Assembly (NCBI RefSeq): GCF_024294805.1 | Contig: NZ_JANCLU010000004.1 | Coordinates: forward strand, 62,001 to 126,000 | Source: Alsobacter ponti | GTDB taxonomy: Bacteria > Pseudomonadota > Alphaproteobacteria > Rhizobiales > Beijerinckiaceae | Direction of reading: 5' to 3' | Length of the DNA stretch: 64,000 bases | In this document: piece by piece, positions 50,654 to 58,863 of the stretch | Position numbering within the stretch: position 1 is the first letter of the stretch | How the letters are laid out: every line of letters begins with the position of its first letter | Program-made: the position numbers and the translations under genes | The notes under the pieces: generated by a model | What the model was told of the DNA's origin: nothing | Seen by the model: only the letters and a program-made list of their open reading frames with translations | The model's database searches: none

Positions 50654-52024
50654 TCAGGAGCCGGCGACTTCCTTGATGCGCGCGATCATCTCGTCGACAG
50701 CCTTGTCGACCGGCACCTTCTCGTTCACGACGCGGTTGGCCGCCTTGGCCCACACGTTCTCATTGTTGAGGATCGTGAACTTCCAGTTCTTGGTGAACTC
50801 GAACGTCACCGTGCCGGACTTGTACTGGTTGTAGACGGACTGGCGATGACGGTCCGCCTGCCAGAACGGACGCTCCTGGCCGGCCGAGGTGACCGGGAAC
50901 CAGCGGCCCAGCGCGCCTTCCACGTACGGGGTCAGGTTCTCTTCCTGCAGCAGGAAGGAGACGAACTCCTTGGCGCGCGCCTTGTTCTTGGCGTTCTCGA
51001 ACACCACGCCGACCTTCACGGCGGTGCGGTACTGCATCTTCGAGCCGTCGGGCTTGTTGGGGAAGCCGGCGGTGCGGATCAGCTCCTCGTAGTTCTTCTT
51101 CGCCTGCGCGCGCTCGGCTTCCGACAGCGTCGCGTTGTTGGCGTCGTCGAGCCACTTGGCGGCGATCGAGATCGTCGCGTTGTGCGTCAGCACCGTCGTC
51201 TTGTTGTGGAAGGCGACGTTGTTGTCCGGGTCCTTCCAGCTCGTGGCGGAGGGCGGCACGCAACCCTTGATGTAGGGCTCGGTGTAGTCGGTCAGCGCGC
51301 CGATGAGTCCCTGCTTCACCTTGGGATCGTCGACCAGCAGCTTGCCGTTCTCGTCGACCATCTTGACGTTATAGGCGTCGGCGAAGGTCAGGAACGAATA
51401 GAAGCTGTCGGAGGAGTCGACGCCGAGCGGCTGGCCGATGCCGAAGTTGCGGGTGCCCGAGGCGCGGCGATAGGCCGGCTGCACCTTCTCGCACCAGAAC
51501 GACCAGTAGCCCTTCCAGTCGGTCGGGATGTCGCTCTCCTTGAAGCCGGCCTGCTGCAGCATGTCGACCCAGTACTCGATATGCATGGTCTGCTGCTTGA
51601 GCGGGAAGGCGTAGTAGGCCTTCTTCTTGGCCTTGTCGTTATAGAGCAGCGTCGTCTCGACCGTGTTCGGGGCGAAATTGCCCTTGATCGGGTTGATGAC
51701 GTCGGAAAGGTCCTCGAGGCGGCCTTCGAAGGCCCACTTGGCGGCGACCTGGAAGTCGTAAACGTCGGCGTAGGCCACGTCCGGCGGGGTGCCGGCGTCG
51801 AGCGCCGAGACCGTCTTCGGGATCATGTCCTGCACCGGGTACTGGGACAGATCGACCGTGACGCCCGTCTTGGCCTGGAACTTCTTGATGGCCTCGAACA
51901 GCGCGTCGTCCTCGGCCTTGTAGAAGCCCTTCACCCACCACACGGTGAGCTTTTCCTGGGCGTAGGCCTGGCTGACGGCCATGCCGGCAAACGCGGCGAC
52001 GGCTCCGAGCAAGATCTTCTTCAT
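50654..52024 (-). CDS. carbohydrate ABC transporter binding protein (family 1)
   Basis: A 456-residue periplasmic protein with a classic signal peptide (MKKILLGAVAAFAGMAVSQA, cleavage near AYAQE). The family-1 pattern shows in KLTVWWVKGFYKAEDDALFE, PDVAYADVYDF and a C-terminal PVDKAVDEMIARI helix. The start is fixed by GGGAGGAAA at ideal spacing; a longer frame adds only five residues. It is the first gene of a minus-strand operon with two permeases and an SDR. The ligand is likely a sugar or polyol. Confidence 0.92.
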   Translation of the reverse strand: MKKILLGAVAAFAGMAVSQAYAQEKLTVWWVKGFYKAEDDALFEAIKKFQAKTGVTVDLSQYPVQDMIPKTVSALDAGTPPDVAYADVYDFQVAAKWAFEGRLEDLSDVINPIKGNFAPNTVETTLLYNDKAKKKAYYAFPLKQQTMHIEYWVDMLQQAGFKESDIPTDWKGYWSFWCEKVQPAYRRASGTRNFGIGQPLGVDSSDSFYSFLTFADAYNVKMVDENGKLLVDDPKVKQGLIGALTDYTEPYIKGCVPPSATSWKDPDNNVAFHNKTTVLTHNATISIAAKWLDDANNATLSEAERAQAKKNYEELIRTAGFPNKPDGSKMQYRTAVKVGVVFENAKNKARAKEFVSFLLQEENLTPYVEGALGRWFPVTSAGQERPFWQADRHRQSVYNQYKSGTVTFEFTKNWKFTILNNENVWAKAANRVVNEKVPVDKAVDEMIARIKEVAGS

Positions 52025-52279
52025 TCGGTTTCCTCCCAATCAATTTCGTCGGTCAACCGGGGGCGGCGATCCGGCCGGATGTCTCTTGTCACGGATCGGC
52101 TTCGTCCCGGTTTGTATCCGGGAGTTTACGCAGGCCGTCCGCCGCGAGTCCAGCGGACGGGCCGCCCCGGGCAGAGGCGTTCAGAACAGGATTTTGCCGT
52201 CCGCGTCAAGAACCAGGGCATCTTCATCGATTTAAATGACCCGATTCGACCAGTTTGAGCGTTGCCGTGAGGGTCGGCG

Positions 52280-53695
52280 TCAGCGCACGAACAGCAGCGT
52301 GATGACCACGAAGAGCGGGACGAGGATGGCGCCGGACCACAGCATGAAACCGAAGAAGCTGGGCATGTTCACCCCCGCGCTGCGGGCGATGGCGTAGACC
52401 ATGAAATTGGGCGCGTTGCCGATATAGGTGTTGGCGCCCATGAACACCGCGCCCATCGAAATCGCCGCCAGCGTGCCGCCGAGCGGGCCCATCAGCGTCG
52501 CGGGGTCGCCGCCGGCGAGCTCGAAGAAGACGAGGTAGGTCGGCGCGTTGTCGAGGAAGGACGAGAGCAGGCCGGTGAGCCAGAAATAGGCCGGCGGCGA
52601 GGGCTGCCCGTCCGGGCCGGTGACCAGCGCGACCAGCGGCGCGAAGACGCCGTGGGAGCCCGCCTGCAGCATCGCCAGAACCGGGATGATGCAGGTGAAG
52701 ATGGCGGCGAACAGGATGGCCACCTCGACGATCGGCTCCCAGGTGAAGTCGTTCGCCTTGCGGTAGGTGCGCGGCGTCACCGCCAGCGACACCAGCCCCA
52801 CGGCGATCATCGTCACGTCGCGCACGATGTTCTGCAGCGGCACCTCGACGCCGTGCACCGAGAACGACACGCCGGGCTTCCACAGGCCGCTGAGCAGGAT
52901 GGCGCCGATCGCCACCGCGATCAGCACGAAGTTCGCCTTGCCGCGCAGGCGCAGCTTCTTGTCGGGCGTCGGGTCGCGCACGGGGCGCGCCGCGTCCTCG
53001 CGCCGGAACAGGACCGTGTCGATCACGAAGAACAGCCCCAGCAGCACCGCCGCCGCGAACAGCGTCTCCTTGTACAGCGCCTTGGCCGTCCAGAAGAAAT
53101 CGACGCCGCGCAGGAAGCCGAGGAAGAGCGGCGGGTCGCCGATCGGCGTCAGCGAGCCGCCGATGTTGGACACCAGGAAGATGAAGAACACGACGACGTG
53201 GACGTTGTGCCGGCGCGCGTCGTTGGCGCGCAGCAGCGGCCGGATCAGGACCATCGACGCCCCGGTGGTGCCGATGACGCTGGCCATGCCCGTGCCGAGC
53301 GCCAGAAGCGCCGTGTTGGCGGCCGGCGAACCGTGGATGTTGCCCGCCACCATCACCCCGCCCGCCGCGGTGAACAGCGCGAACAGCATGACGATGAACG
53401 GGATGTACTCCAGCAGCATGGCGTGCAGGAACGCCTCGCCCGTCAGCGAAGGCCCGTGAATGGCGACGAGCGGAACCAAGAGCGCCAGCGCCCAGGCTGT
53501 CGCGACCTTGCCGTAGTGGCGGTGCCAGGCATGCGGCGCGACCAGCGGACCGAGCGCGATCGAGATCAGGATGCCGGCGAAGGGGAGCGCCCAGCCGAGC
53601 CCCAGCGTGGCGCCGTCGATGGCGTCGGCCGCCCGCGCGGGCGCGGCGGCCAGCACGGCGGCAAGGGTCGGGAGAGTGGCTCTGGGCAGTCGCAT
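52280..53695 (-). CDS. NhaD/ArsB/CitM-type ion transporter, probably sodium:proton antiporter
   Basis: A 471-residue membrane protein with about 12 helices in the ion-transporter superfamily. The repeated hairpin motifs are visible: FLVSNIGGSLTPIGDPPLFL (about 195-214), and in the second half SSFLDNAPTYLVFFELAG with NAPTY, then MGANTYIGNAPNFMVYAIA. These are the marks of the NhaD-like putative sodium:proton antiporters. I start at MRLPRATLPTL, which has GGAAG before it and begins a signal-like helix; the in-frame ATG 69 bases upstream is an alternative. It is monocistronic. Confidence 0.88.
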   Translation of the reverse strand: MRLPRATLPTLAAVLAAAPARAADAIDGATLGLGWALPFAGILISIALGPLVAPHAWHRHYGKVATAWALALLVPLVAIHGPSLTGEAFLHAMLLEYIPFIVMLFALFTAAGGVMVAGNIHGSPAANTALLALGTGMASVIGTTGASMVLIRPLLRANDARRHNVHVVVFFIFLVSNIGGSLTPIGDPPLFLGFLRGVDFFWTAKALYKETLFAAAVLLGLFFVIDTVLFRREDAARPVRDPTPDKKLRLRGKANFVLIAVAIGAILLSGLWKPGVSFSVHGVEVPLQNIVRDVTMIAVGLVSLAVTPRTYRKANDFTWEPIVEVAILFAAIFTCIIPVLAMLQAGSHGVFAPLVALVTGPDGQPSPPAYFWLTGLLSSFLDNAPTYLVFFELAGGDPATLMGPLGGTLAAISMGAVFMGANTYIGNAPNFMVYAIARSAGVNMPSFFGFMLWSGAILVPLFVVITLLFVR

Positions 53696-53874
53696 GCGGG
53701 GCTTCCGGAATGTGACGCGGGCGGGACGTGAGGCTTTCAGGTCGCACGTCGTGACGGCGCGCACAAGACGGCGACGCCTTGGCCCGCTTCACCGATTCAG
53801 GAACTGTTCACGATAGCGGTGATCAGTTACACGGCAGCGCAAGCTGCGGCGTCGCCGCTCACGGGGATTTGTCC

Positions 53875-54666
53875 ATGTGCCGTTTCCTGGCTTACCGCGG
53901 AGAGCCGGTCTTCATGGAAGACCTGGTCTGCGCGCCCTGCCACTCGCTCATCCACCAGTCGCTGCACGCCGAGGAGGCCAAGACCGGCACCAACGGCGAC
54001 GGCTTCGGCGTCGGCTGGTACGCGGCGCGTCCCCAGCCGGGCCTCTATCGCGAACTGCGCCCGGCCTGGTCGGACGAGAACCTGCGCTCGATCTGCGGGC
54101 AGGTGCGCTCGGGCCTGTTCTTCGCGCATGTGCGGGCGGCCACCGGCACGGCGACGACGCGCGCCAATTGCCACCCCTTCGCGCATGGACGCTGGATGTT
54201 CATGCATAACGGGCAGGTGGGCGGCTGGCCCCTGGTGCGCCGGAAGGTCGAGCAGCTGATCCCCGACACACTCTACGACAGCCGCTTCGGCACCACCGAC
54301 AGCGAGGCGATCTTCCTGGCCGCGCTGGCCGATGGCCTCGAGGAGGATCCGGTGGGGGCGCTGGCGCGCACGCTGCGCCGGGTGAAGTCGATGATGGACG
54401 CGGCCGGCGTGCGCGAGGCGCTGCGCTTCACGGCGGCGCTCACCGACGGCGAGTCCGTCTACGCCGTGCGCTGGGCCTGCGACGCCAAGCCGGCGACGCT
54501 CTATTACCGCGAGACCGCCGAGGCGCTGCTGATCGTGTCGGAGCCGCTGGACCGGGCCCAGGACGGCTGGGTCGCCGTGCCGCGCGCCTGCGCGCTGGTC
54601 GCCCGGCCCGGCGCGGCGCTGAGCGTGGCGTGCATGGACGCCGAGATGGGCCGCGCGGCCGCCTAA
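53875..54666 (+). CDS. class II glutamine amidotransferase (YafJ/EgtC-like)
   Basis: A 263-residue Ntn-hydrolase. It begins MCRFLAYRG, so Cys2 becomes the N-terminal nucleophile after methionine removal, as the family requires; this fixes the start. Other marks are GDGFGVGWY (about 42-50), RAATGTATTRANCHPF (glutamine-binding Arg region) and MHNGQVGGW. The lone domain without a synthetase partner resembles YafJ, the ergothioneine hydrolase EgtC and the glutathione-degrading Dug3. The substrate is therefore a gamma-glutamyl compound; no egt genes are beside it. Confidence 0.92.
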   Translation: MCRFLAYRGEPVFMEDLVCAPCHSLIHQSLHAEEAKTGTNGDGFGVGWYAARPQPGLYRELRPAWSDENLRSICGQVRSGLFFAHVRAATGTATTRANCHPFAHGRWMFMHNGQVGGWPLVRRKVEQLIPDTLYDSRFGTTDSEAIFLAALADGLEEDPVGALARTLRRVKSMMDAAGVREALRFTAALTDGESVYAVRWACDAKPATLYYRETAEALLIVSEPLDRAQDGWVAVPRACALVARPGAALSVACMDAEMGRAAA

Positions 54667-54816
54667 GTCGGCGGTGAGTCGTCGCGAGTCGAGATGCGAC
54701 AGGGACTCGAGCGACATACAACCTAAGCTTGCTCTTACGATAAAAATACAATCTGCAAGTTGGTTGTGGTCGCCTGTATTGCGTGGTTGAGTCCTGAAAC
54801 CTTCAACGATTAGCGG

Positions 54817-56133
54817 TTGATCTCCGTGTATCGCCGGTTTCGGGCGCTCATTATCTTTTTGGCCTTGGGCCTCGCGATCGGCCTGATCCTGCGGCCGGGC
54901 GCTGCACGGGCGTCGTCGGTCGTCGGCGAGGTCACTTTCGTGCGCGCCGAGGCGGTGGCCCTGCTCGATGGCAGCGCGCGACGGCTGAGCAGCGGCGACC
55001 CGGTGCACCGCGACGAGGCGATCCGCACGGGCAAGGACGCGGCGCTCGTCATCACCTTCAGCGACAACACGACACTGGCCGTCGGGCCGGCCGCCGAGGT
55101 CGTGCTCGACACGTTCGTGTTCAAGGGCGAGCCCGAGCCCTGGCTCAGCTTCAACCTCATCCGCGGCGCGTTTCGCTTTATCAGCGGTTCGGGCTACCGG
55201 CCGCACCGCTACAACGTGCGCACGCCCAACGCGACCATCGCGGTGCGCGGCACCGCCTTCGACGTGCGGGTCGCCGGTCGCAATTCCGACGTGGCGCTGC
55301 ACGACGGCGCCGTCTCGGTGTGCGGCGGCGGCGGCTGCCACGACCTCACGCCGGGCCTCGCCGTCGGCGCGCGGGGCGGCGGCCTGTCCGCGCCGCGCGG
55401 CATCGGCCAGCGCGACTGGACCTTCCTCGCCGCGACCACGCCGGCGCAGCGCGCGGCGTTGGCCGCCGCCGGCGCGGCGCTCGTCAACGCCGCCGTCAAG
55501 GCGGGCGTCAGCGTCCCGGCCGGCCTCTCGGTCCCCGGCGCGACGCCGGGCAAGAGCGGCGACGCCTCCGGCAAGTCGGGCGCCAGCAACGCGGGAGGCG
55601 TCGGCGCCGCCGCGAGCGGCAACGCCAACGCCGGGCCGGGCAACAGCAACGCCGGGGGGAACGGCGTCGGAAATGGCGCCGGCGGCGGCTTCGGCGGCGG
55701 CAGCGGGAACGGTAACGGCAACGGGAACGGCGGCGGGAACGGTAACGGTAACGCCGGCGGCAATGGCAACGCCGGGGGCAAAGGCAACGCCGACAGCGGC
55801 AACGGCAACGCCGGCGGCAACGGCAACGCCGGCGGCAACGGCAACGGCGGCGGTAATGGGAACGGCAACGCTGGCGGTAACGGAAACGGGAACGCCGGAG
55901 GCAATGGCAACGGCGGTAACGGCAACGGCGGCGGCAACGGCGGCGGTAATGGGAACGGCAACGCTGGCGGCAACGGAAACGGGAACGCCGGAGGCAATGG
56001 CAACGGCGGTAACGGCAACGGCGGCGGTAACGGCGGCGGCAACAACGGTAACGGCAACGGCAATGGCGGGGGCAATGGCAACGGCAGCGAAGGCCGCCGG
56101 GGCATGATCGTCGCACCGACCACGCTGGGCTGA
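54817..56133 (+). CDS. FecR-domain protein with a long Asn-Gly repeat tail
   Basis: An exported or membrane-anchored protein of about 438 residues. A hydrophobic N-terminal segment (RALIIFLALGLAIGLIL) ends near ARASS. A FecR domain follows (about 35-185): VGEVTFVRAEAVALLDG, VHRDEAIRTGKDAALVITFSD and RTPNATIAVRGTAFDVRV. After an Ala-rich spacer the last 175 residues are almost only Gly, Asn and some Ala in GGNGNGN units. No sigma factor or TonB receptor is adjacent, so this is the iron-independent, surface-type FecR group. Start is uncertain: TTG here, or GTG nine bases downstream; neither has a good ribosome site. Confidence 0.85.
   Translation: MISVYRRFRALIIFLALGLAIGLILRPGAARASSVVGEVTFVRAEAVALLDGSARRLSSGDPVHRDEAIRTGKDAALVITFSDNTTLAVGPAAEVVLDTFVFKGEPEPWLSFNLIRGAFRFISGSGYRPHRYNVRTPNATIAVRGTAFDVRVAGRNSDVALHDGAVSVCGGGGCHDLTPGLAVGARGGGLSAPRGIGQRDWTFLAATTPAQRAALAAAGAALVNAAVKAGVSVPAGLSVPGATPGKSGDASGKSGASNAGGVGAAASGNANAGPGNSNAGGNGVGNGAGGGFGGGSGNGNGNGNGGGNGNGNAGGNGNAGGKGNADSGNGNAGGNGNAGGNGNGGGNGNGNAGGNGNGNAGGNGNGGNGNGGGNGGGNGNGNAGGNGNGNAGGNGNGGNGNGGGNGGGNNGNGNGNGGGNGNGSEGRRGMIVAPTTLG
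55852..56037 (+). repeat. 93-bp tandem direct repeat within the FecR-domain gene
   Basis: Two consecutive 93-bp copies (55852-55944 and 55945-56037) encode the same 31-residue Gly-Asn block and differ at only a few wobble positions. Shorter 9-21-bp units of the same type lie upstream from about 55620. The near identity of the copies implies a recent duplication, so copy number may vary between strains. Confidence 0.85.
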
Positions 56134-56169
56134 CGCGGCGGCGAGGGGCCAAAGGCTCGGTTCCGCCTC

Positions 56170-56191
56170 GGCCGGCGCGACGTCGCCGGCC
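56170..56191. terminator. possible bidirectional hairpin between convergent genes
   Basis: GGCCGGCG and CGCCGGCC form an 8-bp stem with a six-base loop between the FecR gene and the converging transaldolase gene. There is no clear U-tract on either strand, so its role as a terminator is only suggested. Confidence 0.35.
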
Positions 56192-56299
56192 GTCGGGTTC
56201 AAACCCCGCCGCCGGTACGCCCGCCGCTCGGTTCAGCCTTTGCCGACGCGACGCAGTCGGTCGCTGATTTCAACCTCCCCGCCGTGACGCGGGCCGCGC

Positions 56300-57274
56300 T
56301 CAGGCGGCGACCACCGCCTCCAGCTTCTCGGCGATCATGCCGCGCAGGGTGCGCAGGTCCTTGGCGAACATGCGGATGCCCTCGGCCAGCTTCTCGGTGG
56401 CCATGGCGTCCTCGTTGAGCGCGAAGCGGAAGCCGGCCTCGTCCACGGCGATACGCTCGCCGCCCGCCTGGGCGGCGACGATCGGGTCGAGCTTGCGCTC
56501 CAGCCGCGTCGTGTCGCGCGACAGCGCCTCCAGCAGCGACGGCGCGATGGTCAGCCGGTCGCAGCCCGCCAGCGCCTCGATCTCGCCGGTGCTGCGGAAC
56601 GACGCGCCCATCACCACCGTCTTGTGGCCGTGCCGCTTGTAATAGGCGTAGATGCGCCGCACCGAGAGCACGCCCGGGTCTTCCTCGGGCTCGTAGCCGC
56701 GCCCTTCGGCCTTGGCGTACCAGTCGAGGATGCGGCCGACGAAGGGCGAGATCAGGAACGCGTTCGCCTCGGCGGCGGCCACGGCCTGGACCAGGCTGAA
56801 CAGCAGGGTCAAATTGCAGTCGATCCCCTCGCGCTGGAGGATCTCGGCGGCGCGGATGCCCTCCCACGTCGAGGCGATCTTCACCAGGATGCGCTCGCGG
56901 CCGATCCCCCGCGCCTCGTAGGCGGCGATGATGGCGCGGGCCTTGTCCACCGTTCGCGCCGTGTCGAAGGACAGATCCGCGTCGACCTCCGTCGAGACGC
57001 GGCCGGGAACGATCCGCGTCAGTTCCGCGCCGAAATTCACCGCCAGGCGGTCGCCGATGGCGGCGACCACCGCCTCGCGCGAGCCGCCCTGGCGGCGGCC
57101 CCACGCCAGCGCCTCCTCCAGGATTTCCGCGTAGGCGGGCATCTGGGCGGCTTTCAGGATCAGCGTCGGGTTGGTCGTGCAGTCCGTCGGCCGGAAGGCG
57201 CGGATCGACTCGATGTCGCCGGTGTCGGCGACCACCACGGTCATGGTCTTGAGCTGGTCGAGCTTCGACGTCAT
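56300..57274 (-). CDS. tal: transaldolase
   Basis: A 324-residue class I aldolase of the non-oxidative pentose phosphate pathway; it moves a dihydroxyacetone unit between sedoheptulose-7-phosphate and glyceraldehyde-3-phosphate. Marks are [15 protein letters not shown] (about 33-47), [12 protein letters not shown], the Schiff-base Lys in [12 protein letters not shown] (about 130-141), and [17 protein letters not shown] with [12 protein letters not shown]. Length matches the TalB type. I start at [17 protein letters not shown], the family N terminus, not at the codons 83 residues upstream. It is monocistronic. Confidence 0.96.
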   Translation of the reverse strand: MTSKLDQLKTMTVVVADTGDIESIRAFRPTDCTTNPTLILKAAQMPAYAEILEEALAWGRRQGGSREAVVAAIGDRLAVNFGAELTRIVPGRVSTEVDADLSFDTARTVDKARAIIAAYEARGIGRERILVKIASTWEGIRAAEILQREGIDCNLTLLFSLVQAVAAAEANAFLISPFVGRILDWYAKAEGRGYEPEEDPGVLSVRRIYAYYKRHGHKTVVMGASFRSTGEIEALAGCDRLTIAPSLLEALSRDTTRLERKLDPIVAAQAGGERIAVDEAGFRFALNEDAMATEKLAEGIRMFAKDLRTLRGMIAEKLEAVVAA

Positions 57275-57525
57275 CCCTGTCTCCGAATCGAGCGGCGCTG
57301 GCTTGGTCACGGCTGTCTCCGTTCCTAACACGCGGGGGAGGGCCCGAAAACATGGCGGCCCCGCCGGCGTCCTGTGGACAACGGCGAAACCCGGGCCGGG
57401 GTTTGCCGCGGGCGAATGCGTCGAGCCCCCGTGCGGCGCGGCTCCGCCCGGCTTAAGGTGCGTCGGGGCGGCGCGGTTCCGGCGCCCGCGCCGCCGTCGT
57501 TCCGACATGCTGACAGGATACACCC

Positions 57526-57963
57526 ATGCTGAAATCGATCGACCCGCTTCTCGGCCCCGACCTGCTCGCCACGCTGCGGGCGATGGGCCACGGCGACGAC
57601 ATCGTCATCGCCGACGCCAATTTCCCGGCCGCCACGACGGGCCGGCCGCTGATCCGCCTGGACGGCGTCGACGCGGTGCGCATCCTCGACGCGGTGCTCT
57701 CCGTCATGCCGCTCGACACGTTCACGCCGGACGCCGCCTGGCGCATGGAGGTGGTGGGCGATCCCACCGCCGAGATGCCCATCTTCGGCGAGTTCCGCCG
57801 CGTCATGGCCGCCCGGGAGGGGGAGAGCTTCCGCCTCGCCTCGCTGGAGCGCTTCGCCTTCTACGAGCGCGCCCGCAACGCCTTCGCCGTGGTGGTCAGC
57901 GGCGAGCGGAGGCTTTACGGCAACATCATCCTGAAGAAAGGTATCGTCAGGCCGGAAGCGTGA
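57526..57963 (+). CDS. fucU: L-fucose mutarotase-type RbsD/FucU protein
   Basis: A 145-residue protein of the RbsD/FucU family, which interconverts sugar anomers. [15 protein letters not shown] (about 21-35) holds the conserved His and Asp of the active site, and the C-terminal [20 protein letters not shown] carries the Tyr and Asn residues. Length agrees with FucU rather than RbsD. It lies 48 bases before an amidohydrolase gene of the lactonase type in the same direction, which suggests a non-phosphorylating fucose or related deoxy-sugar pathway. Confidence 0.9.
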   Translation: MLKSIDPLLGPDLLATLRAMGHGDDIVIADANFPAATTGRPLIRLDGVDAVRILDAVLSVMPLDTFTPDAAWRMEVVGDPTAEMPIFGEFRRVMAAREGESFRLASLERFAFYERARNAFAVVVSGERRLYGNIILKKGIVRPEA

Positions 57964-58011
57964 GCGCGGCCTTCGCCACGCGCAGGCCGCATTGAGGGAG
58001 AGGCTGGGGGC

Positions 58012-58848
58012 ATGACACTGCGAATCGACGCCCATCAGCACTTCTGGCATCTGGCGCGCGGCGACTACGGTTGGCTGACGCCGGAGCTGAAGCCGCTGTT
58101 CCGCAGCTTCGGCCCCGAGGATCTCGGCCCGTTGCTGGAGAAGGCCGGCATGCAGGGCACCGTGCTCGTGCAGGCCGCCCCCACCGTGGCCGAGACCGAC
58201 TACATGCTCGGCATCGCCGACTCGACCGAGTTCGTGAAGGGCGTGGTCGGCTGGTGCGACTTCGAGGCGGCGGACGCCGTCGACGAGATCGACCGGCTGG
58301 CCCGCCACCCGCTGCTCAAGGGCATGCGGCCGATGATCCAGGACATCGCCGACGTCGACTGGATGTTGAAGCCGGAGCTCGACGCCGCCTTCCGCGCACT
58401 GATCGCCCACGACCTCGCCTTCGACGCGCTGACCCATCCCCGGCACCTGCCCAACCTGCTGCATCTGGCCGAGCGCTATCCCGAACTGCGCATCGTCGTC
58501 GACCACGGCTCCAAGCCAGCGATCCGCGACCGCGCGTTCGACGACTGGGCGCGCGACATGGCCCGGATCGCGTCGCGGACGCAGGCCTATTGCAAGCTCT
58601 CCGGCCTCGTCACCGAGGCCGGGCCGGAGTGGACCGTCGACGATTTGCGCCCGTACACGGACCACCTGCTCGACTGCTTCGGCGCGGGGCGGCTGATCTT
58701 CGGGTCGGACTGGCCGGTGTGCACGCTGGCCAGCTCCTACCAGCGCTGGGTCGACGCCGCCGAAACGCTGATGCAGGCGTGCGGCGCGGGCGAGCGCATC
58801 GCCGTGTTCGGCGGCAACGCGGTGGGGTTCTACCGGCTCAAGGTCTGA
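58012..58848 (+). CDS. amidohydrolase-family sugar lactonase (L-fuconolactonase-like)
   Basis: A 278-residue TIM-barrel amidohydrolase of the COG3618 group. Metal and active-site residues appear in RIDAHQHFWHLARGDYGWL (split; His-x-His near 8-10), in RPMIQDIADVDWM, in VVDHGSKPAIRD, and in LIFGSDWPVC with the catalytic Asp. Members hydrolyse L-fucono-, L-rhamnono- or dicarboxylic lactones. Coupling to fucU supports the fuconolactonase reading. The pathway's dehydrogenase and dehydratase are not in this small operon. Confidence 0.88.
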   Translation: MTLRIDAHQHFWHLARGDYGWLTPELKPLFRSFGPEDLGPLLEKAGMQGTVLVQAAPTVAETDYMLGIADSTEFVKGVVGWCDFEAADAVDEIDRLARHPLLKGMRPMIQDIADVDWMLKPELDAAFRALIAHDLAFDALTHPRHLPNLLHLAERYPELRIVVDHGSKPAIRDRAFDDWARDMARIASRTQAYCKLSGLVTEAGPEWTVDDLRPYTDHLLDCFGAGRLIFGSDWPVCTLASSYQRWVDAAETLMQACGAGERIAVFGGNAVGFYRLKV

Positions 58849-58863
58849 GCCGCCCCACCGCGC

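Noticed and set aside
54670-54816. A sigma-70 promoter in the AT-richer stretch before the FecR gene
   Set aside because: TTGCTC and TACAAT are present but only about 12 bases apart, so I could not support a promoter call.
55620-56090. Short tandem repeats that could be mistaken for a CRISPR array or minisatellite
   Set aside because: The repeats stay in frame inside the FecR gene, encode Gly-Asn units, and have no unique spacers, so they are coding repeats.
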